Positions 15,531-24,152 of a stretch of 64,000 nt of DNA are shown in pieces. The translations under genes and the position numbers were made by a program. The DNA comes from Coriobacteriaceae bacterium (GTDB lineage: Bacteria > Actinomycetota > Coriobacteriia > Coriobacteriales > Coriobacteriaceae). The stretch covers positions 992,001 to 1,056,000 of the forward strand of contig CP107217.1 of assembly GCA_025757745.1 (NCBI GenBank), given 5' to 3'. Positions within the stretch are counted from its first letter, which is position 1. Each line of letters opens with the position of its first letter. The notes beneath the pieces are model-generated. The model did not search any database, was not told the DNA's origin, and worked only from the letters and a program-made list of their open reading frames with translations.

Positions 15531-15998
15531 TTAAGCTTCGTCGACGACCTTGAGGCCGCGGGTCTGGTCGATCTCGTTGAGGAGATTGACGCGACGCTCG
15601 TGACGGCCGCCCTCGAACTCGGCATCGAGCCACTCGTCGACGATCATCTTGGCGAGCTCGGAGCCCACGACGCGGGCGCCAAAGGCGAGCACGTTGGTGT
15701 TGTTGTGCATGCGCGAGAGCTTGGCGCTGAAGGGCTCGGAGCACACGACGGCACGAACGCCCTCGACCTTGTTGGCGGCCAAGCTAATCCCGACACCGGT
15801 GCCGCAGATCAGGATGCCCAGATCGACGTCGCCGTTGGCTACGGCTTTGCCCACCTTGTAGCCGGCGATGGGGTAATCAAAGCTCTCGGAGGTGTCGGTG
15901 CCAAAGTTCACGACCTCGCAGCCGCGCTCCTTCAGGTGCTCGGAAATGATGTTCTTGAGCTCGACGGCGGCGTGGTCGTTGCCGATACCGATCTTCAT
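15531..15998 (-). CDS. rpiB: Ribose-5-phosphate isomerase B
   Basis: 155 residues. It interconverts ribose 5-phosphate and ribulose 5-phosphate in the pentose phosphate pathway. GNDHAAVELK (phosphate/substrate binding) is at the N-terminus and ILICGTGVGISLAANK carries the catalytic Cys65. The RpiB/LacA/LacB fold also includes galactose-6-phosphate isomerase, but the single-subunit form with this motif is typical of RpiB. ATG 15998 is preceded by GAGAGGAACC; the upstream in-frame extension lacks similarity. Confidence 0.94.
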   Translation of the reverse strand: MKIGIGNDHAAVELKNIISEHLKERGCEVVNFGTDTSESFDYPIAGYKVGKAVANGDVDLGILICGTGVGISLAANKVEGVRAVVCSEPFSAKLSRMHNNTNVLAFGARVVGSELAKMIVDEWLDAEFEGGRHERRVNLLNEIDQTRGLKVVDEA

Positions 15999-16221
15999 GA
16001 GTGGTTCCTCTCTGGTCCGTGCGGCGGAATTGCTAAAGGTTTTACCGCGTTCGACTGCATGATAGCGCGTCTTTTGCCTAAACACTCGGGCGTTTTTTGG
16101 TCAAACGCTTTAGCGGATGCGAACATCAGCCCATCACGAAAAATGCCGCCAATTTGCTTCTGGCGGCCGTCTGCCGGAACTCGACTTGCGGTTTTTGGTG
16201 CCTTGTTATCAAATGGAGAAG

Positions 16222-16250
16222 TTGATACTTGCGAGAGCAACCCGTTATAC
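16222..16250 (+). promoter_or_regulatory. Promoter of the cysteine desulfidase gene
   Basis: TTGATA (16222-16227) and TTATAC (16245-16250) are 17 bp apart. The predicted start point is only about ten bases before the ATG at 16266, leaving a very short leader holding the ribosome site TAGGAGA. Confidence 0.65.
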
Positions 16251-16265
16251 ATGTAGGAGATACCT

Positions 16266-17579
16266 ATGCCTACCGATTCCATCCGTGATACCGCGTTTTG
16301 TGATGTTTTGAACCGCGAGCTTGTCTGTGCGCTCGGCTGCACCGAGCCCATTGCCGTTGCCTATGCGGCGGCGCTGGCGAGCCAGACGCTCGGTTGCGAA
16401 CCCGAACATATGGATGTTGCCTGCTCAGGCAACATCATCAAGAACGTAAAGAGCGTGACCGTGCCCAACTCGGGCGGTATGCACGGTATTGAGGCCGCGG
16501 CCGTGCTGGGTGCCGTGGGCGGTGACGCCGAGAGCGCGCTCGAGGTGCTCGAGAGTGTTGGCGATGCAGACCGTGCTCGCGTGACCGAGCTGCTCTCCGA
16601 TGCCGACTACTGCGATGTGTCGCTTGTCGAGGGTGTGCCCAACCTCTACATTAAGGTGACTGCCACGGCCGGAGGTCACACTGCGGTCGTCGAGATCACC
16701 GACCATCACACCAATGTTACGTGCCATACACTCGATGGCATTCCGGTGTGTGGCAAGTCGGCGGGGGAGTGTGCCGCCTGCGCCGAGCGCGTCGTGGCCG
16801 AGCGTGCCGCCGATACGCCCATGTCGATTGAGTCTATCATTGACTTTATCGAGGACGGCGACATCGAGGGCGCCCGCGCTGCCGTTGAGCGTCAGATTGA
16901 GCTGAACGGCGCTATTAGCGCCGAGGGCTTGGCGAACGCTTGGGGCGCCGAGGTGGGCCGTACGCTGCTGGGCGCTCGCGCCGACGATGTCGCCTGCCGT
17001 GCGCGTGCGCGTGCGGCCGCCGGGTCTGACGCCCGTATGAACGGCTGTGCGCTACCGGTCGCCATTGTGTGCGGCTCGGGCAACCAGGGTATTACCTGTG
17101 CGTTGCCCGTTATGGAATATGCCGACTACCTGCGCTGCGACCACGAGCGCCTGGTGCGCGCCGTGATGCTGTCTGATCTTATTGCCGTGCATATCAAGAG
17201 CTATATTGGTGCGCTCTCGGCGTTTTGCGGTGCTATTTGCGCTGCGTGCGGTGCCGGCGCGGCGATTACCTGGCTGTGCGGTGGCACGCGCGAGCAGATC
17301 GGCGCGACGGTCTCCAATACGCTCGGTAACGTGGGCGGCATCGTGTGCGATGGCGCCAAGGCAAGCTGCGCCGCTAAGATTTCCGCTGCCGTTGATGCGG
17401 CGATTCTGGGCCACGATATGGCCATGCAGGGCCGCGGCTTCCGTGCCGGCGAGGGCCTGATTCAGGATACGGTGGAAGAGACGATCGCCAGCATGGGCTA
17501 TGTGGGCCGCGTTGGCATGAAGGATACCGACGTCGAGATCCTCAACATCATGATCGGCAAGACCATCGTCGACTGCTAG
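16266..17579 (+). CDS. cyuA: L-cysteine desulfidase, CyuA/YhaM family (UPF0597)
   Basis: 437 residues. Members are 4Fe-4S enzymes related to the serine dehydratase alpha chain; CyuA degrades L-cysteine to pyruvate, ammonia and sulfide under anaerobic conditions. Visible landmarks are ALGCTEPIAVAYAAA (iron-sulfur Cys25), ACSGNIIKNVKSV, GSGNQGITCALPV and SNTLGNVGGIVCDGAK. Cysteine content is high (over 20), in line with the cluster. No transporter gene is adjacent, unlike E. coli cyuPA. The very short 5' leader and single-gene setting suggest simple promoter control. Confidence 0.88.
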   Translation: MPTDSIRDTAFCDVLNRELVCALGCTEPIAVAYAAALASQTLGCEPEHMDVACSGNIIKNVKSVTVPNSGGMHGIEAAAVLGAVGGDAESALEVLESVGDADRARVTELLSDADYCDVSLVEGVPNLYIKVTATAGGHTAVVEITDHHTNVTCHTLDGIPVCGKSAGECAACAERVVAERAADTPMSIESIIDFIEDGDIEGARAAVERQIELNGAISAEGLANAWGAEVGRTLLGARADDVACRARARAAAGSDARMNGCALPVAIVCGSGNQGITCALPVMEYADYLRCDHERLVRAVMLSDLIAVHIKSYIGALSAFCGAICAACGAGAAITWLCGGTREQIGATVSNTLGNVGGIVCDGAKASCAAKISAAVDAAILGHDMAMQGRGFRAGEGLIQDTVEETIASMGYVGRVGMKDTDVEILNIMIGKTIVDC

Positions 17580-17655
17580 GGGCTCTGGGGCACTGCATCT
17601 TGTTGTTGAAACTATCGCGCTTGTGGCTGTAAAGCACCTGTCTGCATTGCGGACA

Positions 17656-18095
17656 GCGAGGATCTCGCGGTATGTCACCAGGTCGTTCTCGCGCTTGATG
17701 CGCTCGAGGACGGTTGCGACAACAAGCGCCGCTATCGCCGGCAGGAACGCCGCAGCCGCGGCGACGCCGGCGCCCCAGGTGCCCTCCATCCAGTTAAACG
17801 CCGGCGACAGTATCAGTGCGAACGCCACCGCCAGCAACGCGAGCATCAGCACGGCCAGCCATAGCATCCGCGTTCCCATGCGCTTGCGATCTCTTTCGAC
17901 TGCCTCTTCCATAACGGTCACGTCTCCCTTCACGAGCGTGTCTATGGAGGTGTCGAACAGGACGCTCAGCATGAGCAGGCTCTGGACGTCCGGATACGTC
18001 TTGTCCCGCTCCCGGTTCGAGATCGTCTGACGCGACACGTAGAGTTTCTCGGCGAGCTGTTCTTGGGAGAGCCCCATCGCCTCGCGCCTCGTCTT
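17656..18095 (-). pseudogene. Truncated duplicate of the membrane-anchored XRE regulator gene at 19991-20611
   Basis: Bases 17656-18013 are identical by eye to 20151-20508 (358 bp), then 82 bp up to 18095 diverge. The copy covers part of the helix-turn-helix and the first two membrane segments but lacks the third membrane segment and stop. In the recognition region the Trp of SNWERDK is Arg (SNRERDK). On its 5' side it is joined directly to another truncated XRE gene at 18096. The sharp change from identity to divergence suggests recent duplication or gene conversion. Unlikely to make a functional regulator. Confidence 0.8.
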
Positions 18096-18270
18096 TGCTC
18101 ACCGGCACGTCGAGCGTCTCACCGAGGGCGACGAGTATCTCCGCGTCGGGCACCGAGAGCCCGCGTTCCCATTTGGAAACCGTCTGCCTCACCACGTTCA
18201 GCTTGAGCGCGAGCTCCTCCTGCGATAGCCCTTTCGATTTCCTGAGGACCTGGATGTTCTCGTTCAGCAT
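18096..18270 (-). pseudogene. N-terminal fragment of a second XRE-family regulator
   Basis: From ATG 18270 (AAAGGA upstream) the frame encodes an intact-looking helix-turn-helix, LSQEELALKLNVVRQTVSKW, and continues to about residue 58 (LDVPVSK). At 18095/18096 it runs into the duplicated segment of another XRE gene in a different frame, so its own C-terminal part is lost. If expressed, a soluble chimera with about 100 out-of-frame residues (to a stop at 17794) would result. Confidence 0.75.
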
Positions 18271-18620
18271 GGCGGATCCTTTCTCTCGCCCGGTTCCTAC
18301 GTTACCGCAATGCTGCCCGCAGATGGCCCGTTGCCGCAAGCAACGGGTCGTAACATCGGCGGGGACCGTTTGAGTTCACAGGTGATGCAAGCTCCCAATA
18401 ATTTGACGTCCATTCAATCTACCTGCGGTTTGCAACCATAGGGTGCCTGCAGGTTGCGTAAAATGAAGCCTCAAGTTGGTGGTTTCGGCCATGTGGCTAC
18501 CGTAGTGTGTAAGTCGCCGGCAGGAAAGCACCGAACGCTGGGATGCCGCGCCCGCGCCGTCGCCGTGAGCCAAGATCACGACGCCCGCGTGCCCGCTTCC
18601 AGCCAACGAGAGGACCTACT

Positions 18621-19754
18621 ATGAGCTTCCGTACCAACCTTCAGTATCTGCGCGCCGAGCGCCACATGACCCAGGAGCAGCTCGCCATGCTGCTTGGGGT
18701 ATCCCGCCAGTCCGTCACCAAGTGGGAGGCCGAGAAGTCCTACCCGGAGATGGATAAGCTCATCAAAATGTGCCAGATCTTCGAGTGCTCGCTCGATGAC
18801 CTGGTGCAGGGTGACGTGTCGCGCCGCGCGGCCGTGAGCCAGAGCGCCGCGGATGGCGTGCAAAACGATGGGAACGCCGTCGTCCGCGTCGAGGCTCCGC
18901 ACGGGCGGAACTCGTTGTCCGACATCGGATCCGCCTTTGTGCCCGCGATCCCCGTCGGTCCCAACACGGATGTATGCGGCTATGACGAGCACATGGTCGC
19001 ATTTGCCCGCAAGGTCGCACTCGGTGTGGCGCTCATCATCCTGGGGGTCGCCGCCGCGGTCTTCACCGATGAGGTCCTGCACTCAGACGGAATCGTCCTC
19101 ATGGCGTTGTTCGCGCTCGTTGCCGCTGGCTTGGGATTCCTTATTCCATCCGGCATGGAGCACGCGGCTTTTGTGGAAGCCCATCCGTATGTTGCGGACT
19201 TTTACACCGCAGAGCAAAAGGCGGCAGAGCGTCGTCGTGCTTCGATCGCGATCGTTTCGGGTATCGCGATCATCCTTCTTGGCATCGCCGTATCGGCGCT
19301 GTTTGAGGTGGAGGCGAACGTCCAGGTATATGGCGACACGCTGATGATGGTCCTGGTCGCCGTCGGTGTTGGGGTGATTGTCCACTGGGGCATGCTGTGG
19401 GGCCGCATGGATGTCGCGGAGTACAACAAGGAGTGGCTCGAGACGGTCGAATTGAGTGCGGAGGAGCTGTCGCAGCTGGATCCCCAGAGCCGCGAGGCGT
19501 ATCTGCGCGCGTGCAATCCCAAGTATCGCCGTACAGCGGCGCGCAAGAAGAGGGCTTGCGTCGTGATCATGCTCGCCTCCACCATCATCGCGCTCATCTG
19601 GCTGTTCGTCGGTGCTGCCATGGATGCGTCCGAGGGGATCGGCGGCCTGTTCTGGCTCCCGTGGGTCGTCGGTAGCTTGGGCTCCGCTATCGCCCTTATC
19701 GTTATCGACGATGACGATGAGAATGATGCGGCTGCATGCGGCGATAGGGAGTAG
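18621..19754 (+). CDS. XRE-family regulator with six C-terminal membrane segments
   Basis: 377 residues. Residues about 5-60 form a Cro/CI-type helix-turn-helix (MTQEQLAMLLGVSRQSVTKW, then EMDKLIKMCQIFECSLDDL). A linker to about 120 is followed by hydrophobic segments: VALGVALIILGVAAAVF, IVLMALFALVAAGLGFLI, ASIAIVSGIAIILLGIAV, TLMMVLVAVGVGVIVHWG, ACVVIMLASTIIALIWLF and GLFWLPWVVGSLGSAIALIV. This architecture suggests a membrane-tethered regulator; ligand and target are unknown. ATG 18621 follows GAGAGGACC. It is divergent from the XRE fragments at 17656-18270. Confidence 0.85.
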   Translation: MSFRTNLQYLRAERHMTQEQLAMLLGVSRQSVTKWEAEKSYPEMDKLIKMCQIFECSLDDLVQGDVSRRAAVSQSAADGVQNDGNAVVRVEAPHGRNSLSDIGSAFVPAIPVGPNTDVCGYDEHMVAFARKVALGVALIILGVAAAVFTDEVLHSDGIVLMALFALVAAGLGFLIPSGMEHAAFVEAHPYVADFYTAEQKAAERRRASIAIVSGIAIILLGIAVSALFEVEANVQVYGDTLMMVLVAVGVGVIVHWGMLWGRMDVAEYNKEWLETVELSAEELSQLDPQSREAYLRACNPKYRRTAARKKRACVVIMLASTIIALIWLFVGAAMDASEGIGGLFWLPWVVGSLGSAIALIVIDDDDENDAAACGDRE

Positions 19755-19783
19755 AGGCGTTCGAAGACATCCGTCTGAATGAA

Positions 19784-19821
19784 GCGGGCGGCCTCGGGTG
19801 TGCCGGGGCCGCCCGCATTTT
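19784..19821 (+). terminator. Intrinsic terminator of the XRE gene
   Basis: A perfect 10-bp GC stem (GCGGGCGGCC with GGCCGCCCGC) followed by ATTTTG, 30 bases after the stop codon. Confidence 0.75.
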
Positions 19822-19908
19822 GCTGGGTGGTGCTGTATTGCCGGCGTGGAGCGGGCCTCAAGCTAGTGCTTGCCGTCAATTTGAAGTCTTCGGCTGCGGG
19901 CACCTTCG

Positions 19909-19974
19909 AGTCCGCATCACGAGCGCAACGCCGCCGCCCAAAAGCGCTGATTCTTGACGCGCGTGATGCGGACT
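19909..19974. repeat. 13-bp inverted repeat near the 3' end of an XRE gene
   Basis: AGTCCGCATCACG (19909-19921) and CGTGATGCGGACT (19962-19974) are exact reverse complements with a 40-bp spacer. It lies between two convergent XRE genes; function unknown. Confidence 0.6.
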
Positions 19975-19990
19975 TCGGCAGATGCTGCCT

Positions 19991-20611
19991 CTAGTTCAGC
20001 AGCCCCCACACGGCAAAGCCGAGTGCTCCGCCGATGGCGGCCGCGGCGATGAAAGTCAGCAAGTCGTACGCCAGTCGATGCTTCGTCGGCCACGCGCGGC
20101 GGGGGAGTACCCGCGGATCGCGCTCGATGTTCGCCTCGCCGTTCATGAAGGCGAGGATCTCGCGGTATGTCACCAGGTCGTTCTCGCGCTTGATGCGCTC
20201 GAGGACGGTTGCGACAACAAGCGCCGCTATCGCCGGCAGGAACGCCGCAGCCGCGGCGACGCCGGCGCCCCAGGTGCCCTCCATCCAGTTAAACGCCGGC
20301 GACAGTATCAGTGCGAACGCCACCGCCAGCAACGCGAGCATCAGCACGGCCAGCCATAGCATCCGCGTTCCCATGCGCTTGCGATCTCTTTCGACTGCCT
20401 CTTCCATAACGGTCACGTCTCCCTTCACGAGCGTGTCTATGGAGGTGTCGAACAGGACGCTCAGCATGAGCAGGCTCTGGACGTCCGGATACGTCTTGTC
20501 CCGCTCCCAGTTGCTGATCGTCTGACGCGATACATAGAGCTTCTCGGCAAGTTGCTCTTGCGAGAGGCCCATCGCCTCGCGCCGCGTCTTGATCTGGTTG
20601 CTGATGTCCAT
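19991..20611 (-). CDS. XRE-family regulator with three C-terminal membrane segments
   Basis: 206 residues. The N-terminal helix-turn-helix (LSQEQLAEKLYVSRQTISNW) spans about 8-62. Hydrophobic segments are MLWLAVLMLALLAVAFAL, VAAAAAFLPAIAALVVATV and FIAAAAIGGALGFAVWGLL; between the second and third lies DLVTYREILAF, shared with the paralogue at 21256-21876. This is an intact membrane-anchored regulator and the apparent source of the duplicate at 17656. ATG 20611 with GGGAGG five bases upstream is chosen over GTG 20617. Probably controls neighbouring membrane protein genes or itself (inference). Confidence 0.85.
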   Translation of the reverse strand: MDISNQIKTRREAMGLSQEQLAEKLYVSRQTISNWERDKTYPDVQSLLMLSVLFDTSIDTLVKGDVTVMEEAVERDRKRMGTRMLWLAVLMLALLAVAFALILSPAFNWMEGTWGAGVAAAAAFLPAIAALVVATVLERIKRENDLVTYREILAFMNGEANIERDPRVLPRRAWPTKHRLAYDLLTFIAAAAIGGALGFAVWGLLN

Positions 20612-20807
20612 CGTCACCTCCCGGTCGTGAAGGAGCGTCCCGCGAACACATCGGGTGCGCTATCGAATCTGTTGTACATCATATGCGGCATGGCTTGCCG
20701 GGCGCTGCTAAAATTGTTTTGCACGGGGTTTACCTGCATGATTGTTGCTGCGATGCGTGCCATCGCCGCGGGGAGATCTGGCTTGTGGAGGCTTGCGGGG
20801 CGATGGC

Positions 20808-21160
20808 TTAGCGATGTTGTCGAGCAATCGTCCAAGTGCGCAGGGCCATGGCGGCGTAGCCGATTGCAGCGTAGGCGATGCCGTAGAACGCGATATCCTG
20901 GCTGCCCTCGACCGCGGGGGGAACAGGAGGGCGAAGGCGGCCCCGAGCGCCGCGGGCAACCAGAAGAGCGTTCGCGCGGAGCCCGCGGCGAGCATGCCGA
21001 GGGCGACCGCGGTGATCGGGAGAAGGGCGTAGAGGAGCGCCATCATGGCGAACATCCCCGCATCGGGTGGGACGGCGCCGACCAGGAAGGCGGGGACCGC
21101 CCAACATGCGGCGGCGATGGCGGCTGCGGCGATGAGCAATGTGCGCGCGGTTGCGTTCAT
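20808..21160 (-). pseudogene. Small multi-pass membrane protein gene, frameshifted at a C/G homopolymer
   Basis: From ATG 21160 the frame encodes LLIAAAAIAAACWAVPAF, MFAMMALLYALLPITAVAL and TLFWLPAALGAAFALLFPP, then at the six-G run 20916-20921 (minus-strand C) it turns into a charged non-membrane tail. In the next frame the sequence continues sensibly as AVEGSQDIAFYGIAYAAIGY and ends RTWTIARQHR. One extra base would restore a protein of about 117 residues with four membrane segments. It lies between two XRE membrane regulators on the same strand. May be a pseudogene, a slippage-switched gene or an assembly error. Family unknown. Confidence 0.7.
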
Positions 21161-21255
21161 GGGGCCTCCTCAACGAGAATCGCCCCCATTCTGCCACGAG
21201 GGGCGGGAATGGGGGCGATCGTGCCGGCGAAAGGCCATCCGGTCTGCAGATCTAC

Positions 21256-21876
21256 CTAGCTCAACATCTTGGCGAGCATGCCGATGCCAACACCCACGAG
21301 GCCGCCGGCGATGGCGCCGATGATGATCTGCACGCCGTTGCGGGCGCCCTTGACCCAAGGGTTCATCTCGCGTTCGCGACGTCCCTCGAGCGTGTCGCGC
21401 TCGACCTGCTCACCCCGGCTAAACGCCAACACCTCGCGGTAGGTGACGAGGTCGTGCTGCTTCTTCATACGCTCCAGATACACGAACGCCACGAGCATCA
21501 CGACAAGCGCCACTGCGGCGAACGCCGCGGTGGGCGCGATGTGGGCGCCCCAGCCCCATTCGAACTGGAAAGCCGCCCACGCGCTCAGCGCCAAAAACAC
21601 GACCGCGCTCACGACCGTGATCGTGGAGAGGGTGTTGTACTTCTTGACCGCTTCGTTCATTACCTGTGCCATGGTTTCCACATCTCCTTTGATGAGGGAG
21701 TCCACGGTCACCCCGAACACGTTGGAGAGCAAGAGTAGGCTCTGGACGTCAGGATACGTGCGGCCGCACTCCCAGTTGCTGATGGTCTGGCGCGACACGT
21801 AGATGCGCTCCGCCAGGTCGTCCTGGGACAGTCCGAGTTCCGTGCGATGCTCCTTGATGTGAGAGCCCAGCTCCAT
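21256..21876 (-). CDS. XRE-family regulator with three C-terminal membrane segments
   Basis: 206 residues, same length and layout as the gene at 19991. The helix-turn-helix is LSQDDLAERIYVSRQTISNW; then come KYNTLSTITVVSAVVFLALS, PTAAFAAVALVVMLVAFVYL and NGVQIIIGAIAGGLVGVGIG as membrane segments, with DLVTYREVLAF between the second and third. ATG 21876 follows AAGGAGC; a 25-residue upstream extension of the frame is not credible. Transcribed towards the frameshifted membrane-protein gene, so they may form one unit with the XRE gene at 19991. Confidence 0.87.
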   Translation of the reverse strand: MELGSHIKEHRTELGLSQDDLAERIYVSRQTISNWECGRTYPDVQSLLLLSNVFGVTVDSLIKGDVETMAQVMNEAVKKYNTLSTITVVSAVVFLALSAWAAFQFEWGWGAHIAPTAAFAAVALVVMLVAFVYLERMKKQHDLVTYREVLAFSRGEQVERDTLEGRREREMNPWVKGARNGVQIIIGAIAGGLVGVGIGMLAKMLS

Positions 21877-22043
21877 GCGCTTGCTCCTTGCGGATCGGGG
21901 TGACCCTTGTCGAGAGTCACCATGGCATTGACGGGCAAATCGTACCATCAAAGGTCTTTATACCGCGTCCCCGAGGGGTCAGATCGCGCTGCCAAAAGGC
22001 TTTATACACGCTTCTGATCTGCAGGTTTTACAGTCCACATTGT

Positions 22044-22961
22044 TCATCGGCTTTGGTGGCTTCGGAGCTCGATGGTGAGGCGGCCGCCATCCGCCTTCGC
22101 CTCGAGGGACATCCCCATGGCCTCGGCCAACTTCGCCGACGTCGCCAGGCCGAGCCCCGACCCCCCGCCGCGCCGTGCGGAGTCTGCCCTGTAGAACCGA
22201 TCGAAGAGATGCTCCACATCCAGCTCATCGGGACGTTCGATGGGGTTCGAGATGGAGAGGATGGTCTGTTCGGGCGCCGCCGCGATGCGGAGCTCGGGTG
22301 CGCCGCTTCCATGTCTCAGCGCGTTCGCGACGAGGTTCTCCACGATGCGCCCCAGCGCCTGCCGGTCGGCCTCTGTGATGCGCGGAGCTCCGGTCCCCGT
22401 TACGACCGGCTCCCATCCGAGCCGTTCGAAATCCGGATAGTGGCCGAGCAGGCATTGCTCGACGATTTCGCGCACGTCGATGGGCTCGGCATTGAGAACG
22501 AGGTCGGGGTCGCTCGCCTTGGTGTAGGAGAAGAGCGCGTCAAGAAGCTCGGAGGTCCGGTCGATGCGCTCGACCGCGGCGTCGATGCGCTGCCGCTTGA
22601 GCGCGGGGTCCGCCTCGTTTGCGGCGAGCTGCAGGTAGCCCTTTGCCCCGGTGAGCGGGGTCCGTATGTCGTGCGAGAGCGCGGAGAGGTCGCGTTGGAA
22701 GTCCCGCTGGGCTCTCATGCCATCTATATGCGAGCGCATGGCGCAATCAAGCTCTCGGTTGATCGCCTCGGCGAGCTCGGCGACTCCTGGGGCGCGCGAG
22801 CCGATGGTGACGCGCGCGTTGGCGGACGCGCTGCCGTCCCGACGCGCGTCGAGCAGCCGCGAGATTCGGCGGAGCTCGGGTGCATATGCCGCAGTCGTGA
22901 TGAGCGCGCCCGCGAGAACGCCGATGATGAGCATGAGTACGGCGAGTGCGCCTGGGGACAC
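22044..22961 (-). CDS. Sensor histidine kinase
   Basis: 305 residues with one N-terminal membrane segment (about 5-27) and almost no external loop, so it probably senses through its partner transporter, as kinases tied to peptide-detoxifying ABC transporters do. The H-box is DLSALSHDIRTPLTGAKGY (His97), the N-box ENLVANALRHG, and the G-box GGGSGLGLATSAKLAEAMG. GTG at 22961 is the start, with AAGGAGG five bases upstream. It is last in a minus-strand cassette after response regulator, ATPase, small membrane protein and permease. Confidence 0.9.
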   Translation of the reverse strand: MSPGALAVLMLIIGVLAGALITTAAYAPELRRISRLLDARRDGSASANARVTIGSRAPGVAELAEAINRELDCAMRSHIDGMRAQRDFQRDLSALSHDIRTPLTGAKGYLQLAANEADPALKRQRIDAAVERIDRTSELLDALFSYTKASDPDLVLNAEPIDVREIVEQCLLGHYPDFERLGWEPVVTGTGAPRITEADRQALGRIVENLVANALRHGSGAPELRIAAAPEQTILSISNPIERPDELDVEHLFDRFYRADSARRGGGSGLGLATSAKLAEAMGMSLEAKADGGRLTIELRSHQSR

Positions 22962-23102
22962 GGTGCCTCCTTGATGTCGTGCCGCCCCCCTGACGAGCAG
23001 GTGGGCGGCGGGGAGCTTAAAGATAGGATAGTCGGGTTTCGTCGCCGTCTCGGTGCGGACTCGAGGGCGGGCCTGAGCGGCGACTCATCGAGCACCCGCG
23101 GA

Positions 23103-23984
23103 TCACAGGTCTCGCCTGCTTGCGGTGAGGAGAAGCGCGCCGCCGCCGATGGCGGTCCACATGAGGCCCGCCAACGCACCCCACAGCCACGTGGGGACGG
23201 CGCCGATGAGCGGCAAGGTCTGCGCTGGATCGAACATGGCTCCCGCCCCGAGCTTGAAGGCGGCGATGACCATGCTTGGCATCCAGTTCGCGATGCCGGT
23301 GAGGGCGGAGAACAGCGGCTCAAACACGGGAGCGGCCTGCACCCCCATATTGGCCGCGAACATGAGCGCGACGGGGACGACGCCCATGATCAGGATGAAC
23401 GTGAGGGTGTAGGCGGGCAGCTTCTTGCGGAAGAGCAGGACGACGGAAAGCGGGATCACCGTGAGCGCCCACACGGCGAGCCAGCCTCCGAGCAGCCACA
23501 GCGCGAACTCGGCCGTCCCGTCGAACGAGGTGAAGGAGAGGCCCAGGGGAAGGGTGAGGAGCAGCTGCATGCAGATGAGGTGGCACACGATGCCCGCGAT
23601 GAGCATCATGACCGCCCAGATGCCCGAGAACACGACCTTCTCCGTGAAATATGACAGGCGCCCGGCGAGCGATGAGACGAGCGATTTGACATAGCCGTCA
23701 TTCAGATCGGCGAATATCCACTCGACCATGCCGTAGGCGCTCGCCAAGGCCACGACGGAGACGGAGCCGAACATGGACCAGTCCAAAAACACTGAGGGCG
23801 TGGCGAGGGATTCGTGTACGCTGATCGCTTCGAGTTCACCGAGTCCCTGAGAGATGGTGAGGGCGTTAAGCCCGACCTCGAGGATCGCGACGCCGAGGAC
23901 GACGGAGAGATACTGCCACAGGGGTCCGCGTAACCCACGGAAGCGCGTGCAGCGATAGAGGTCCGAGCGAAGGAGATTCAACAT
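23103..23984 (-). CDS. ABC-2-type transporter permease
   Basis: 293 residues with about six hydrophobic segments: near 22-43 (YLSVVLGVAILEVGL), 75-95 (VSVVALASAYGMVEWIF), 118-140 (GIWAVMMLIAGIVCHLICM), 160-180 (ALWLLGGWLAVWALTVIPL), 190-215 (YTLTFILIMGVVPVALMF) and 270-288 (LWGALAGLMWTAIGGGALL). The pattern fits BcrB/LanEG-like permeases for antimicrobial-peptide immunity, but those diverge fast, so the substrate is open. Its ATG lies three bases after the stop of the 54-aa gene, which shows co-translation with it and the ATPase. Confidence 0.8.
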   Translation of the reverse strand: MLNLLRSDLYRCTRFRGLRGPLWQYLSVVLGVAILEVGLNALTISQGLGELEAISVHESLATPSVFLDWSMFGSVSVVALASAYGMVEWIFADLNDGYVKSLVSSLAGRLSYFTEKVVFSGIWAVMMLIAGIVCHLICMQLLLTLPLGLSFTSFDGTAEFALWLLGGWLAVWALTVIPLSVVLLFRKKLPAYTLTFILIMGVVPVALMFAANMGVQAAPVFEPLFSALTGIANWMPSMVIAAFKLGAGAMFDPAQTLPLIGAVPTWLWGALAGLMWTAIGGGALLLTASRRDL

Positions 23985-23987
23985 GGT

Positions 23988-24152
23988 TTACCTGCCTTTC
24001 CGGGCGGCGACGAGGATGTAGACGAGGAACGCGACGAGCGCGATGTCGATGAGGAGGTTGATGGCTGGTGCGAGCCGACCAAGTGTCGGCGGCCATGCGG
24101 GCATGAGCGTGGACGGCGCAAAGGCGCTCGGGAGGGGCGTTGGACTAAGCAT
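23988..24152 (-). CDS. 54-aa single-pass membrane protein between ATPase and permease genes
   Basis: The frame begins with an ATG that overlaps the ATPase stop (ATGCTTAG, the TAG ending the ATPase) and ends three bases before the permease ATG. The protein has a Pro-rich N-terminal half and one membrane segment, INLLIDIALVAFLVYILVAA, closed by RKGR, giving an N-out/C-in topology by the positive-inside rule. Tight coupling on both sides is strong evidence that it is translated. A role as a small transporter subunit or as a stabiliser of the permease is inferred. No family recognised; easily missed because of its size. Confidence 0.75.
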   Translation of the reverse strand: MLSPTPLPSAFAPSTLMPAWPPTLGRLAPAINLLIDIALVAFLVYILVAARKGR

